The notes under the pieces are model-generated. The model had not been told where the DNA came from. It was given only the letters and a program-made list of their open reading frames with translations, and did not search any database. Position numbers and translations under genes: made by a program. This document shows positions 7,775 to 14,768 of a stretch of DNA of 14,768 bases, piece by piece. The stretch lies in contig CAMBGL010000020.1 in NCBI GenBank assembly GCA_945866155.1, positions 1 through 14,768 on the forward strand, read 5' to 3'. Source of the DNA: Bifidobacterium breve (GTDB lineage: Bacteria; Actinomycetota; Actinomycetes; Nanopelagicales; Nanopelagicaceae). Each line of letters begins with the position of its first letter. Position 1 is the first letter of the stretch.

Positions 7775-8650
7775 TTAGGACTTGATAGCCCCGGCCATTA
7801 CGCCGTTTACTAATTTTTCTTGGAATATGAAATATGCCAAGAACAATGGAACCGCTGCAAGTGTGAGAGCTGCCATAATCGCTGGAGTATTTGAGGCATA
7901 TTGTCCTTGATAATCAAAAACAGTGAGGGGCAATGTTCGCTTATTGCTACTTGATGTAAGTACATATGCAAACAAAAATTCATTCCACAGTGCAACTGAA
8001 TTAAAAATTACCACGGTTACCAGAGCGGTACGAGCTAATGGAAGATAAACCTTAAAGAAGACACGGGAATGAGATGCTCCATCCACAATTGCTGCTTCAA
8101 AAAAATCTTTTGGAATTTCTCGCATAAATTGTGTCAAGATAAATATTGTAATTGGAATGGCGAATGCCACATATGGACCAATAAGAGCAGCTAGCGAATC
8201 ATAAACATGAAGCTTATTGGTCAAAATATAGATAGGAATGAGAGTTGTGTGTTGGGGAACAATCAAACCTGCAACGACAGCACTAAAGATGATCGCATTT
8301 CCTCGAAAACGCAATCGTGCAAATGCAAAAGATGCAGATGAAGCAATTAGGACAACAATGACCATTGAGACAACAACGACAATAATGCTATTGAGTAAAG
8401 CTCTAAAATAGGTACCCTGGAGAACTAAAAGAAAATTGACTGGATCCCACTTGGCGGGTGGCTTCCATGCTGGAGAGCTAAATAACTCAGTCTGCCCTTT
8501 GAAGCCAAAACCAATCATGAAAAAGTAAGGAACAAGAGCCACTAATAACCACAATAGTGCAACTATCCAGGACAAGACAGATAATTTTGGACGGCGAAAT
8601 GTATATACCTTTGGTATTTTCGCAGTGCTACGACTCTTCAACAGACTCAT
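7775..8650 (-). CDS. CUT1-type ABC sugar transporter permease, MalG-like (cluster 2)
   Basis: This 291-residue membrane protein carries a basic N-terminus (residues 1-23) and about six membrane segments, starting at 25-48 and 84-108. The EAA loop is at 185-208 (EAAIVDG ... YLPLART), and NSVALWNEFLFAYV (217-230) and the C-terminal VNGVMAGAIKS are characteristic. Its ATG overlaps the stop of the MalF-like gene by four bases (ATGA), so the two are translationally coupled. The repressor gene follows 18 bases later. It differs clearly in sequence from the MalG-like protein of cluster 1, so the two systems are not a recent duplication. Confidence 0.93.
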   Translation of the reverse strand: MSLLKSRSTAKIPKVYTFRRPKLSVLSWIVALLWLLVALVPYFFMIGFGFKGQTELFSSPAWKPPAKWDPVNFLLVLQGTYFRALLNSIIVVVVSMVIVVLIASSASFAFARLRFRGNAIIFSAVVAGLIVPQHTTLIPIYILTNKLHVYDSLAALIGPYVAFAIPITIFILTQFMREIPKDFFEAAIVDGASHSRVFFKVYLPLARTALVTVVIFNSVALWNEFLFAYVLTSSSNKRTLPLTVFDYQGQYASNTPAIMAALTLAAVPLFLAYFIFQEKLVNGVMAGAIKS

Positions 8651-9540
8651 GCTTCACGTACCTTTCGTGTAGCTCTTGAAATAAATATCGCGGTTAGAAA
8701 TACAATAAGGAATAACGCACTAGCAATTGTTGACGCATACCCAACGCGATAAGACTTGAATGCCATCTGATATAGATACGAAGCCATTACCTCTGTTGAG
8801 GACTCTGGGCCACCTGCAGTGAGTACCCAAATCAAATCAAAGTACTTCAGTGATCCAATCGTAATTAGTGTTACAGCAGTGACGATTGCTCCCTTGATAA
8901 GTGGTATTTGAATGAATCGTGTGTATTTCCAATTAGTCGCGCCATCAATTGCTGATGCTTCCTCAACATCACTTGAAATTCCATTGAGTGCAGCTAAGAA
9001 AAGTAACATGTAATAGGGGGTGTACTGCCAGCACACCAGCAAGGCAACAGTAAAGATTGCGAGTTTCTTATCTCCCAACCAATCTTGCATAAGAAAATCG
9101 AGATTCAATGATTGTAGAACTTGATTGAGCAAACCATAGTTATAGTCAAAAATCTGCTTAAACAAGATTGCAATTGCAACCGTTGACATCAAACCAGGAA
9201 AAAAATATGTCATTTTGAAAAAACGAAAACGAGTTCCACCACGATAAAGTAAAATTGCTAGGCTCAACCCCAATGGTATTTGAATCAGTAGGGCAACAAT
9301 AAGCAAAATAAATGAATTCTTGACTGACAGCCAGAACAGTGAGTCATGGATTAACTCATTCCAATTGGCGAAGCCCGAGTATTTTTGACTCTTGTCTAGG
9401 CCATTCCAGTCGAAGAGGCTGAGACGAAATGATTCAATAATTGGCCAAATAAGGTAGGTGCAAAGAAGAACTATTGATGGACCAAGCATCCAAGCCAATG
9501 TTCGAAAATTTGGCTTGAGCGGGTCATATTTCTTTGACAT
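8647..9540 (-). CDS. CUT1-type ABC sugar transporter permease, MalF-like (cluster 2)
   Basis: This 297-residue protein has a short basic N-terminus and membrane segments near residues 15-35, 72-98, 109-130, 160-185, 215-240 and 270-290. The EAA loop is at 193-216 in the variant form EEASAIDGATN, and the family motif VLTAGGPESSTEV is at 239-251. The length is typical. It lies 105 bases downstream of the second binding-protein gene, beyond a strong hairpin, and overlaps the MalG-like gene by four bases. With the latter it would form the inner-membrane channel for the oligosaccharide. Confidence 0.93.
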   Translation of the reverse strand: MSKKYDPLKPNFRTLAWMLGPSIVLLCTYLIWPIIESFRLSLFDWNGLDKSQKYSGFANWNELIHDSLFWLSVKNSFILLIVALLIQIPLGLSLAILLYRGGTRFRFFKMTYFFPGLMSTVAIAILFKQIFDYNYGLLNQVLQSLNLDFLMQDWLGDKKLAIFTVALLVCWQYTPYYMLLFLAALNGISSDVEEASAIDGATNWKYTRFIQIPLIKGAIVTAVTLITIGSLKYFDLIWVLTAGGPESSTEVMASYLYQMAFKSYRVGYASTIASALFLIVFLTAIFISRATRKVREA

Positions 9541-9592
9541 TTATATTTTTCTACTTCCGTGATACATGGTCGATATTGCGAGATAATTACAA

Positions 9593-9627
9593 CGAAGTGC
9601 CAAGACTTTTTAGGTCTTGGCACTTCG
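9593..9627 (-). terminator. Intercistronic hairpin between binding-protein and permease genes (cluster 2)
   Basis: A perfect 14-bp inverted repeat, CGAAGTGCCAAGAC (9593-9606) and GTCTTGGCACTTCG (9614-9627), encloses a 7-base loop (TTTTTAG). On the minus strand no T-run follows the stem, so complete termination is unlikely. It lies 18 bases past the binding-protein stop. As in cluster 1 it probably causes partial termination or stabilises the binding-protein message relative to the permease part. Confidence 0.65.
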
Positions 9628-9645
9628 CATTGTGCAATTACTTAC

Positions 9646-10926
9646 TTAGTCCAGGATTTTCTTAGCAAGTGCCTCTTGAGCAGCTGCCATCTTCTCCGGA
9701 GTTGTGCCTAAGCCCATGAGCTTTTGCACTTCATTCTTGTGGAGTTCACCAAACTCAGGTGGAAGGTACTGATCCCACCATAGCTGTACTCCTTTAGCAT
9801 TTGCAATCATTTTGTTGAGTGCAATTGTGTTTGGATCTGTCAATGTAAGGCCCTTTACAGGTGGAATGCGACCTTCTGCAATACGAGCAGTTACTGACTT
9901 ATCATCAATAAGATACTGAATTACTTTGAATGCATTTGCCTTGTCTGAACAGGTTGAAGAAATGCTGTAGTAGTTATCTCCAACAGTTCCAAGAACGTTA
10001 GTTGCATCTCCCTTTCCACCAGGTACTGATGGAAATGGGAAGAATCCGAAGTCACCAGTGCGCTTTGCACCAACGAAATCGCCATATAACCAGTTACCCA
10101 TGAGGTACATAGCTGCTTTTCCACCAAGAAGTGGAGCGGCGCTTTGACCATTGTCGTAATTGAGACCATTGAATCCCTTAATGAATCCACCAGCCTTTAC
10201 TAGATCTTGAAGCATCTTTCCTGCTTGGATAAATGCAGGATCAGTAAATGATCCGCCTGTACGAAGTGCTGCCTTGGCAAATGCATCTCCGCCAATACGA
10301 TCCGCTAGGTAGTCATACCACATAATTGATGGCCACTTTGAAGCGCCGCCAAGTGTGAATGGTGCAACCTTGTTCGTATTCAAAGTCTTTACGACTGTAA
10401 GAAGTTCTGGCCAAGTCTTTGGTGTCTTCAACTTGTACTTTGCAAATATTTTCTTGTCATACCAAATAACAGCAATTGAGCTGTTCTCTACCGGAATGCC
10501 ATATGTTGCTCCACCGAAGGTCACGTTTGACCATGATGCAGGAACAAAGCGATCCTTATAGTTATCTTTCTTTAGATATGAATTCAATGGAATTACTGCG
10601 CCAGCTTTAACATATTCATTAAGCGGACCGCCACCCCATGAAGGGAAAATACAAGGAGCATTATCGGCGCCAACGGCTACCTTAATTTTGTCCTTGAATG
10701 CATCGTTAGCGATTGGTGAAACTTCTACTTTTACTCCAGGATTATCAGCTTGAAAACGATCCACAGCATCTTGAATGAGCTTTGGACCTGTACCTGTTGA
10801 CTGGATGTGCCAGAACGTAATCGGACCGGCTGCCTGTGCAGGAACAACTGCATATCCTGAGATGAGAGCAATGCTTCCGACAGCTGCCAAAAGAATTGAG
10901 CTCCTTCGATTCATGAACTTCTTCAT
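9646..10926 (-). CDS. ABC transporter extracellular sugar-binding protein, CUT1 type (cluster 2)
   Basis: I take the ATG at 10926, giving 426 residues (MKKFMNRRSS...). A GTG 30 bases upstream is rejected because AGGGGG sits at good spacing before the ATG and the basic start of the signal peptide begins there. The signal peptide has a hydrophobic core at 10-27 and an AQA cleavage site at 30-32. The mature protein opens GPITFWHIQSTGTGPKLIQDAVDRFQADNPGVKVEV in family fashion (pieces at 34-69), followed by SWGGGPLNEYVKAGAV (96-111), and carries the usual helical C-terminal half. It is the first gene of the minus-strand operon and is divergent from the GH3 glycosidase, which points to a beta-linked disaccharide or oligosaccharide as ligand. 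No lipobox is seen. Confidence 0.92.
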   Translation of the reverse strand: MKKFMNRRSSILLAAVGSIALISGYAVVPAQAAGPITFWHIQSTGTGPKLIQDAVDRFQADNPGVKVEVSPIANDAFKDKIKVAVGADNAPCIFPSWGGGPLNEYVKAGAVIPLNSYLKKDNYKDRFVPASWSNVTFGGATYGIPVENSSIAVIWYDKKIFAKYKLKTPKTWPELLTVVKTLNTNKVAPFTLGGASKWPSIMWYDYLADRIGGDAFAKAALRTGGSFTDPAFIQAGKMLQDLVKAGGFIKGFNGLNYDNGQSAAPLLGGKAAMYLMGNWLYGDFVGAKRTGDFGFFPFPSVPGGKGDATNVLGTVGDNYYSISSTCSDKANAFKVIQYLIDDKSVTARIAEGRIPPVKGLTLTDPNTIALNKMIANAKGVQLWWDQYLPPEFGELHKNEVQKLMGLGTTPEKMAAAQEALAKKILD

Positions 10927-10997
10927 GAATGACCCCCTTATTTCAATTCCCTGCACAAACCATTCGTGTATTTCACGTGGCTCACAGAGATAACGGC

Positions 10998-11026
10998 AAC
11001 ATAAGACCCAATTGAGAGAAAGGCAA
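10998..11026 (-). promoter_or_regulatory. Candidate promoter of the binding-protein/permease/repressor operon
   Basis: On the minus strand TTGCCT (11026-11021) and TATGTT (11003-10998) are separated by 17 bases, a fair match to a housekeeping sigma promoter (each hexamer has four consensus bases). The -35 element lies two bases from the dyad at 11028-11037, the position where a bound repressor would block RNA polymerase. The leader to the ATG would be about 65-70 bases. Confidence 0.4.
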
Positions 11027-11027
11027 T

Positions 11028-11037
11028 AGAGCGCTCT
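11028..11037. promoter_or_regulatory. Candidate LacI-family operator dyad
   Basis: AGAGCGCTCT is a perfect 10-base palindrome with a CG centre, the hallmark of LacI/GalR operators, and its inner GAGCGCTC equals the core of the ideal lac operator. It lies between the two divergent start sites. Further GAGCGC half-sites are at 11076-11081 and 11093-11098, the first just before the -10 of the glycosidase promoter. The local repressor at 6737-7756 is the obvious candidate binder. Binding is inferred. Confidence 0.5.
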
Positions 11038-11056
11038 CTTGCTTTACTACAACGAA

Positions 11057-11086
11057 TTGATAACAATCTCCTCCTGAGCGCATATT
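11057..11086 (+). promoter_or_regulatory. Candidate promoter of the GH3 glycosidase gene
   Basis: TTGATA (11057-11062) and CATATT (11081-11086) are separated by 18 bases, an acceptable housekeeping-type pair, giving a leader of about 50 bases to the ATG at 11144. A GAGCGC half-site overlaps the spacer end (11076-11081) and another lies just downstream (11093-11098), so control by the same repressor as the divergent operon is plausible. Confidence 0.4.
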
Positions 11087-11143
11087 TCGGGAGAGCGCGT
11101 TCACAAATCACCTACATATGTAATCATTAGCCAAAGGATCACA

Positions 11144-13501
11144 ATGACAACTCCAAGCGAGCGTCCCTGGACCGATACAAGCAAGAGCCCTAAAGAACGC
11201 ATTGCTCTGCTTATGGCTGAGATGACACTTGAGGAGAAGATGGGTCAGCTTGGAAGCATTTGGTATGAGTTCGCATTATTTGCACCTGCGAGTGAAGACA
11301 AAGAAGAGTCTCTTGTAGATAACGTTCCTATTTTTGAAAAAGTCGCTCAACCGCTTACATGGGAAGATGCAACAAAGAATGGTCTTGGACAATTCACGCG
11401 TGTATTTGGAACTAAACCAATTGAAGCAGCCGATGGTGCTCGCAAAATTATTGAATGGCAGAAGCGCTTAGTAAAAGAGACTCGTCTTGGAATTCCGGCA
11501 ATTGTTCACGAGGAATGTCTGACTGGATTTACAACATTAGGTGCTACTTCATTTCCTACTCCACTTGGTCTTGCTGCAACATTTGATGAAAAAGTCATTG
11601 AAAAAGTATCTGCAGCCATGGGTAGAGATATGAAATCAGTTGGCGTGCATCAAGGTCTCTCCCCTGTTCTAGATACTGTTCGCGATTACCGATGGGGACG
11701 CGTTGAAGAGACTATGGGCGAAGATCCATATCTATCTGCCGTTGCAGGTACTGCATATGTAAAGGGATTGCAATCTGCTGGAATCATTGCAACTCTCAAG
11801 CATTTCTTTGGACACTCATCATCGCGCGCTGCACGCAATCACGGGCCTGTCTCAATGGGATGGCGCGAAATGTATGACTTCATGTTGCCTCCATTTGAAA
11901 TGGCAATTCGCGAAGGTGGCGTCAAATCTGTGATGAACTCATATACAGATGTTGATGGACTTCCATGTGCGGCAGATCCAAAGATATTTACAACAATCTT
12001 GCGCGATGAGTTGAACTTTGATGGCACTGTTGTCTCTGATTACTGGGCAATTAGCTTCCTTGAAGTAATGCACCGCGTGGCAGAAGATGAAGTAGAGGCA
12101 GGAGCACTTGCCCTTATTGCAGGCATTGATGTGGAATTGCCAGCAACTCGTTGCTACAGCGATGGCCTGGTAGCACTTATTCGCGCAGGAAAATTTGATG
12201 AAAAATTCCTCGATAGAGCCCTCATTCGCCATCTCAATCACAAATTAGAACTTGGACTACTAGATGCTGACTGGACACCAGAGCGCGATGTCACGGCAGA
12301 TTTGGCAACTGTGAATTTTGATTCAGCTGCGAATCGCGCTGTTGCATTAGAGGCAGCGCGTGAGAGCGTGATTCTTCTTTCCAACAAGGATTCGTTCCTA
12401 CCAATTACAGATGCACCAAAAAATATTGTTGTTGTTGGCCCATGTGGTGATGATGGTGGCGCATTCCTAGGTTGCTATTCATTTGCTAATCACGTTATGG
12501 CTATGACACCCGGCTCTGGTTTAGGTATTGAAGTTCCTTCAATCAAGAGTGCAATCGCCACTGCTTTCAAGGGAGCCGATGTTTCATCTGTTGTTGGATG
12601 CCCTGTGAAAGATTTCGATATATCAGGAATTCCTGCTGCGCGTGCTGCAGTCGATAAAGCAGATTTAGCAATTGTTGTAGTTGGAGATCGCGCAGGCCTC
12701 TTTGGTCGCGGAACATCCGGTGAAGGCAATGACGTTGCAGATCTGACACTTCCTGGTGCTCAAGGTCAGCTTCTAGATGCTTGTTTGAACTCAGGAACTC
12801 CTGTCATCGTTGTTTCTGTATCTGGTCGCCCATATGCAATGGGTGATTATGCAGATCGTGCGAAAGCAATGATTCAAGCATTTATGCCAGGTGAAGAAGG
12901 CGGCACTGCTATTGCAGAAGTCATCAATGGAACTATTTCACCAAGTGGTCGACTCCCTGTTGAAATTCCAACAAATGTTTCAGGCCAACCATCTACTTAT
13001 TTGCATCCTAAGTATGGTCAACCTGGACTCAATATCAGTCCAGTGGATTCAATTCCGCTATTTACATTTGGTCACGGACTTACATACACAACTTTCAAGT
13101 ACTCTGAATTGACGCTTAGTACCAATGAAATATCAACTGATGGAAAACTCACCGCTTCATGCTCCATCACGAACTCAGGTGCTCGCGAGGGAACTGAAGT
13201 TGTTCAGCTCTATTTCGAAGATCCTGTTGCAGAAGTTGCCCGCCCAATCATTACATTGTTGGGTTTTGCGCGAATTACTCTTGCACCCGGTGAGACAAAG
13301 AAGATTACCTTCGATATTCACTCAGATCGCTTTGCCTACATGGGCGCCGATGTTGTGCGCATCATGGATGCTGGCGAAATTGTTCTCAAACTTGGATCAT
13401 CATCGAGTGATATCGAGTCGAGCAAGAGCCTCAAAGTCACTGGTTCAAAGCGCGTAGTGCCACATGATCGTGTGCTGCGTACTCCAGTTTCAATTGGATA
13501 A
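11144..13501 (+). CDS. Cytoplasmic glycoside hydrolase family 3 (beta-glucosidase / beta-xylosidase type)
   Basis: This 785-residue enzyme hydrolyses terminal beta-linked sugars with retention. The N-terminal TIM-barrel holds HEECLTGF (122-129), RWGRVEETMGEDPYL (183-197), KHFFGH (219-224) and VVSDYWA (296-302), with Asp299 the predicted nucleophile. The alpha/beta sandwich follows (about 400-610), with SGEGND (525-530) where Glu527 is the probable acid/base. A fibronectin-III-like domain closes the protein (about 645-768) after the FTFGHGLTYT motif (640-649). The HEECLTG form is common in enzymes called beta-xylosidases, but beta-glucosidases share it, so specificity is open. There is no signal peptide, which fits hydrolysis of sugars imported by the divergent ABC transporter. 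The ATG is preceded by AAAGGAT. The length and domain order are complete. Confidence 0.93.
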   Translation: MTTPSERPWTDTSKSPKERIALLMAEMTLEEKMGQLGSIWYEFALFAPASEDKEESLVDNVPIFEKVAQPLTWEDATKNGLGQFTRVFGTKPIEAADGARKIIEWQKRLVKETRLGIPAIVHEECLTGFTTLGATSFPTPLGLAATFDEKVIEKVSAAMGRDMKSVGVHQGLSPVLDTVRDYRWGRVEETMGEDPYLSAVAGTAYVKGLQSAGIIATLKHFFGHSSSRAARNHGPVSMGWREMYDFMLPPFEMAIREGGVKSVMNSYTDVDGLPCAADPKIFTTILRDELNFDGTVVSDYWAISFLEVMHRVAEDEVEAGALALIAGIDVELPATRCYSDGLVALIRAGKFDEKFLDRALIRHLNHKLELGLLDADWTPERDVTADLATVNFDSAANRAVALEAARESVILLSNKDSFLPITDAPKNIVVVGPCGDDGGAFLGCYSFANHVMAMTPGSGLGIEVPSIKSAIATAFKGADVSSVVGCPVKDFDISGIPAARAAVDKADLAIVVVGDRAGLFGRGTSGEGNDVADLTLPGAQGQLLDACLNSGTPVIVVSVSGRPYAMGDYADRAKAMIQAFMPGEEGGTAIAEVINGTISPSGRLPVEIPTNVSGQPSTYLHPKYGQPGLNISPVDSIPLFTFGHGLTYTTFKYSELTLSTNEISTDGKLTASCSITNSGAREGTEVVQLYFEDPVAEVARPIITLLGFARITLAPGETKKITFDIHSDRFAYMGADVVRIMDAGEIVLKLGSSSSDIESSKSLKVTGSKRVVPHDRVLRTPVSIG

Positions 13502-13514
13502 TTGGCCCAATAAA

Positions 13515-13557
13515 AAATCTCTTATCTTGCACTATGTAAGTACAAGATAAGAGATTT
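13515..13557. terminator. Bidirectional terminator between GH3 gene and tRNA unit
   Basis: A perfect 15-bp inverted repeat, AAATCTCTTATCTTG (13515-13529) and CAAGATAAGAGATTT (13543-13557), can be extended by ACT/AGT past one mismatch. On the minus strand the stem runs into TTTTTTA (13517-13511), a strong intrinsic terminator placed three bases after the tRNA-Glu 3' end. On the plus strand it follows the GH3 stop by 13 bases but has only ATTTAATT after it, so it should stop that transcript less efficiently. Confidence 0.85.
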
Positions 13558-13560
13558 AAT

Positions 13561-13636
13561 TGGTAGCCCCGAAGGGATTCGAACCCTCGTAGCTGACTTG
13601 AGAAGCCAGAGTCCTAGGCCGCTAGACGACGGGGCC
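13561..13636 (-). tRNA. tRNA-Glu (anticodon CUC)
   Basis: The minus strand folds as a standard 76-base tRNA including an encoded 3' CCA. The acceptor arms are GGCCCCG and CGGGGCT with discriminator A; the first pair is a G-U wobble. The anticodon arm has the loop TTCTCAA (13604-13598) with anticodon CTC, and the T-arm contains GGTTCGAATCC. It lies 77 bases after tRNA-Gln and directly before the terminator. The CUC anticodon reads GAG codons. Confidence 0.95.
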
Positions 13637-13713
13637 ATAGATCTTCATATGTAAGGTGTTTACATACTAAGAAATAATTTCCTAGAACGATATGTAGTTG
13701 TACTTCGCTTTCG

Positions 13714-13785
13714 CTGGGGTACCAGGACTCGAACCTAGACTTACTGAACCAGAATCAGCAGGGCTGCCAATTACCCCATACCCCA
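13714..13785 (-). tRNA. tRNA-Gln (anticodon CUG), 3' CCA not encoded
   Basis: The minus strand folds as a tRNA with acceptor arms TGGGGTA and TACCCCA, discriminator G, anticodon loop TTCTGGT (13754-13748) and anticodon CTG, and T-arm GGTTCGAGTCC. The discriminator is followed by CGAAAG, not CCA, so the CCA end must be added by tRNA nucleotidyltransferase. The weak U1-A72 end pair is typical of bacterial glutamine tRNAs. It lies 29 bases after the stop of the glutamyl-tRNA synthetase gene. Confidence 0.95.
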
Positions 13786-13814
13786 ATAGTGCAGGCGTAA
13801 GAATACCGTAAAGA

Positions 13815-14768
13815 TTAGAGTACGAGAGCCTGCGAGATACGGGCTAAAGATGCATCTTTGCCGAGTAATTCCATTGATTCAAATAGTGGCGGTGAGATCG
13901 TGCTACCTGTTGTTGCAATACGAACTGCGCCAAATGCAATACGTGGCTTGAGTCCCATATCTTCAATCAACGAAGAACGCAGTGCTGCTTCTATCGAATC
14001 ATGGTTCCACTGCGTAATTGGTTCTAATTCCTTGAGTGCGCGCGTGAGAACACTCTTTGACGCATCATCAGTAATCTTTGAAACAGAATCTGCTTCTACT
14101 TCAAACTTTGATACAAAGAGGAACTTGAGCATCTGTGGAATTTCACTGAGCATGATGATGCGCTCTTGGATCAGCGGCAGAGCTTTCTTTACAAGAGCAA
14201 TCTCTGAATCGGTGCCTGTGATGACCTTCTCTTTTGTGAGAAATGGTAATGACCACGTTAGAAATTCCTCAAGAGTGAGTGCTCGAATCTTGTCGCCATT
14301 TATCGCTTCAAGCTTCTTCATATCAAAGCGAGCGGGAGAAGAATGTACTTTTTCTACTGTGAAGAGTTCGCAAATCTCTTTCATTGAAACATTCTCGCGA
14401 TCATCACCTGGCGACCAACCAAGAAGGGCTAAGTAATTACAGATTGCTTCAGGTAAGAAACCCTTGTCGCGATACCAGGCAATTGAAACTTCGCCATTTC
14501 GCTTTGAAAGCTTGGCATTGTCTTGACCCATAACGAATGGCAAGTGTGCAAAGAGTGGATAGTCGGCTTCTGTAACACCCATTGCTTGATAGACACGGAT
14601 CTGGCGTGGAGTAGATGAGAGTAAATCTTCTCCGCGTAGAACATGCGTCACTTTCATCAAAACATCATCGACTGCAACAGCGAGTGTGTAGAGAGGCGAA
14701 CCATCGCCTCGCACCAATACAAAGTCAGGAACAAACTTATGATCAAAGGAGACTTCACCACGAATTTG
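13815..14768 (-). CDS. gltX: Glutamyl-tRNA synthetase, C-terminal part (5' end outside window)
   Basis: The open frame continues through the right edge; 317 residues are visible. This class I aminoacyl-tRNA synthetase charges tRNA-Glu, and in most bacteria without glutaminyl-tRNA synthetase also tRNA-Gln, which GatCAB then amidates. Visible marks are VRGDGSPLYTLAVAVDD, HVLRGEDLLSSTPRQ, and KLSKR (residues 86-90 of the visible part), the ATP-binding KMSKS-type motif, followed by the anticodon-binding helical domain. Roughly 170 N-terminal residues with the HIGH motif are missing compared with the usual length near 480-500. The TTG at 14717 is an internal leucine codon, not a start. The two tRNA genes downstream are its own substrates or likely substrates, suggesting one transcription unit. 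Confidence 0.93.
   Translation of the reverse strand, partial: QIRGEVSFDHKFVPDFVLVRGDGSPLYTLAVAVDDVLMKVTHVLRGEDLLSSTPRQIRVYQAMGVTEADYPLFAHLPFVMGQDNAKLSKRNGEVSIAWYRDKGFLPEAICNYLALLGWSPGDDRENVSMKEICELFTVEKVHSSPARFDMKKLEAINGDKIRALTLEEFLTWSLPFLTKEKVITGTDSEIALVKKALPLIQERIIMLSEIPQMLKFLFVSKFEVEADSVSKITDDASKSVLTRALKELEPITQWNHDSIEAALRSSLIEDMGLKPRIAFGAVRIATTGSTISPPLFESMELLGKDASLARISQALVL

Noticed and set aside
10924..10956. Longer second binding protein starting with GTG
   Set aside because: The ATG at 10926 has an AGGGGG ribosome site and begins the signal peptide directly.
11113..11122. TACATATGTA palindrome before the GH3 gene
   Set aside because: It is a short A/T-rich dyad of low information and is not repeated at the other promoter.
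13125..13457. Open frame of 110 codons on the plus strand inside the GH3 gene
   Set aside because: It is an out-of-frame shadow of the C-terminal domain of the GH3 enzyme, with no ribosome site and no recognisable protein features.
13648..13666. TATGTAA/TTACATA hairpin between the two tRNA genes
   Set aside because: The 7-bp A/T-rich stem is weak and has no T-run in either direction; a processing role is possible but not supported.
13858..14436. Open frame of 192 codons on the plus strand
   Set aside because: It is antisense to gltX, serine-rich and without family motifs; a long shadow frame is expected from the codon use of the real gene.
1..14768. CRISPR array, insertion sequence, integrase or toxin-antitoxin genes
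   Set aside because: I found no regularly spaced repeats, transposase or integrase motifs, terminal inverted repeats or small paired genes; gene order and composition look chromosomal throughout.

Overview
The window looks like a chromosomal segment of a low-to-mid-GC Gram-positive bacterium, most plausibly a streamlined actinobacterium of the freshwater Nanopelagicales (acI) type. The hints are a homodimeric AceE-like E1 enzyme of actinobacterial flavour, an HNH nuclease with an excalibur domain, LacI-family control of CUT1 sugar transporters, very short intergenic gaps, and A+T-rich codon use. This assignment is inference; no rRNA or other decisive marker is present.

Region 1 (about 1-5940, all minus strand) is a compact operon. 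In transcription order it holds a secreted substrate-binding protein with a TTG start and a perfect Shine-Dalgarno, a 116-base gap with a GC-rich hairpin, two CUT1-type permeases overlapping by one base, a class V PLP enzyme of the isopenicillin-N-epimerase type, and a thiamine-diphosphate E1 enzyme that runs off the left edge. No ABC ATPase is encoded. The operon plausibly imports a small molecule and processes it through PLP chemistry and then 2-oxo-acid chemistry, but the substrate cannot be read from the sequence.

Region 2 (about 5890-13500) is an oligosaccharide-use locus built round a divergent promoter region at 10927-11143. To the right, on the plus strand, is a cytoplasmic GH3 glycosidase. 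To the left, on the minus strand, are a second substrate-binding protein, a strong hairpin, two CUT1 permeases overlapping by four bases, a LacI-family repressor, and a secreted HNH/excalibur nuclease that starts one base after the repressor stop. A stem-loop with a T-run closes this operon. A perfect dyad of LacI-operator type (AGAGCGCTCT) lies between the two divergent promoters. The inferred logic is uptake of a beta-linked disaccharide or oligosaccharide, hydrolysis inside the cell by the GH3 enzyme, and induction through the local LacI protein. This cluster also lacks an ATPase, so a shared MsmK/MsiK-type ATPase elsewhere is expected.

Region 3 (13502-14768, minus strand) is housekeeping: the C-terminal two thirds of glutamyl-tRNA synthetase, tRNA-Gln(CUG), tRNA-Glu(CUC), and a long perfect hairpin that ends the tRNA unit on the minus strand and probably the GH3 gene on the plus strand.

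I saw no CRISPR array, insertion sequence, phage gene or clear defence system. The most distinctive points are the pairing of a LacI-controlled glycoside operon with a secreted nuclease, the transporter operon fused to PLP and E1 enzymes, and matching hairpins between the binding-protein and permease genes in both transporter operons.
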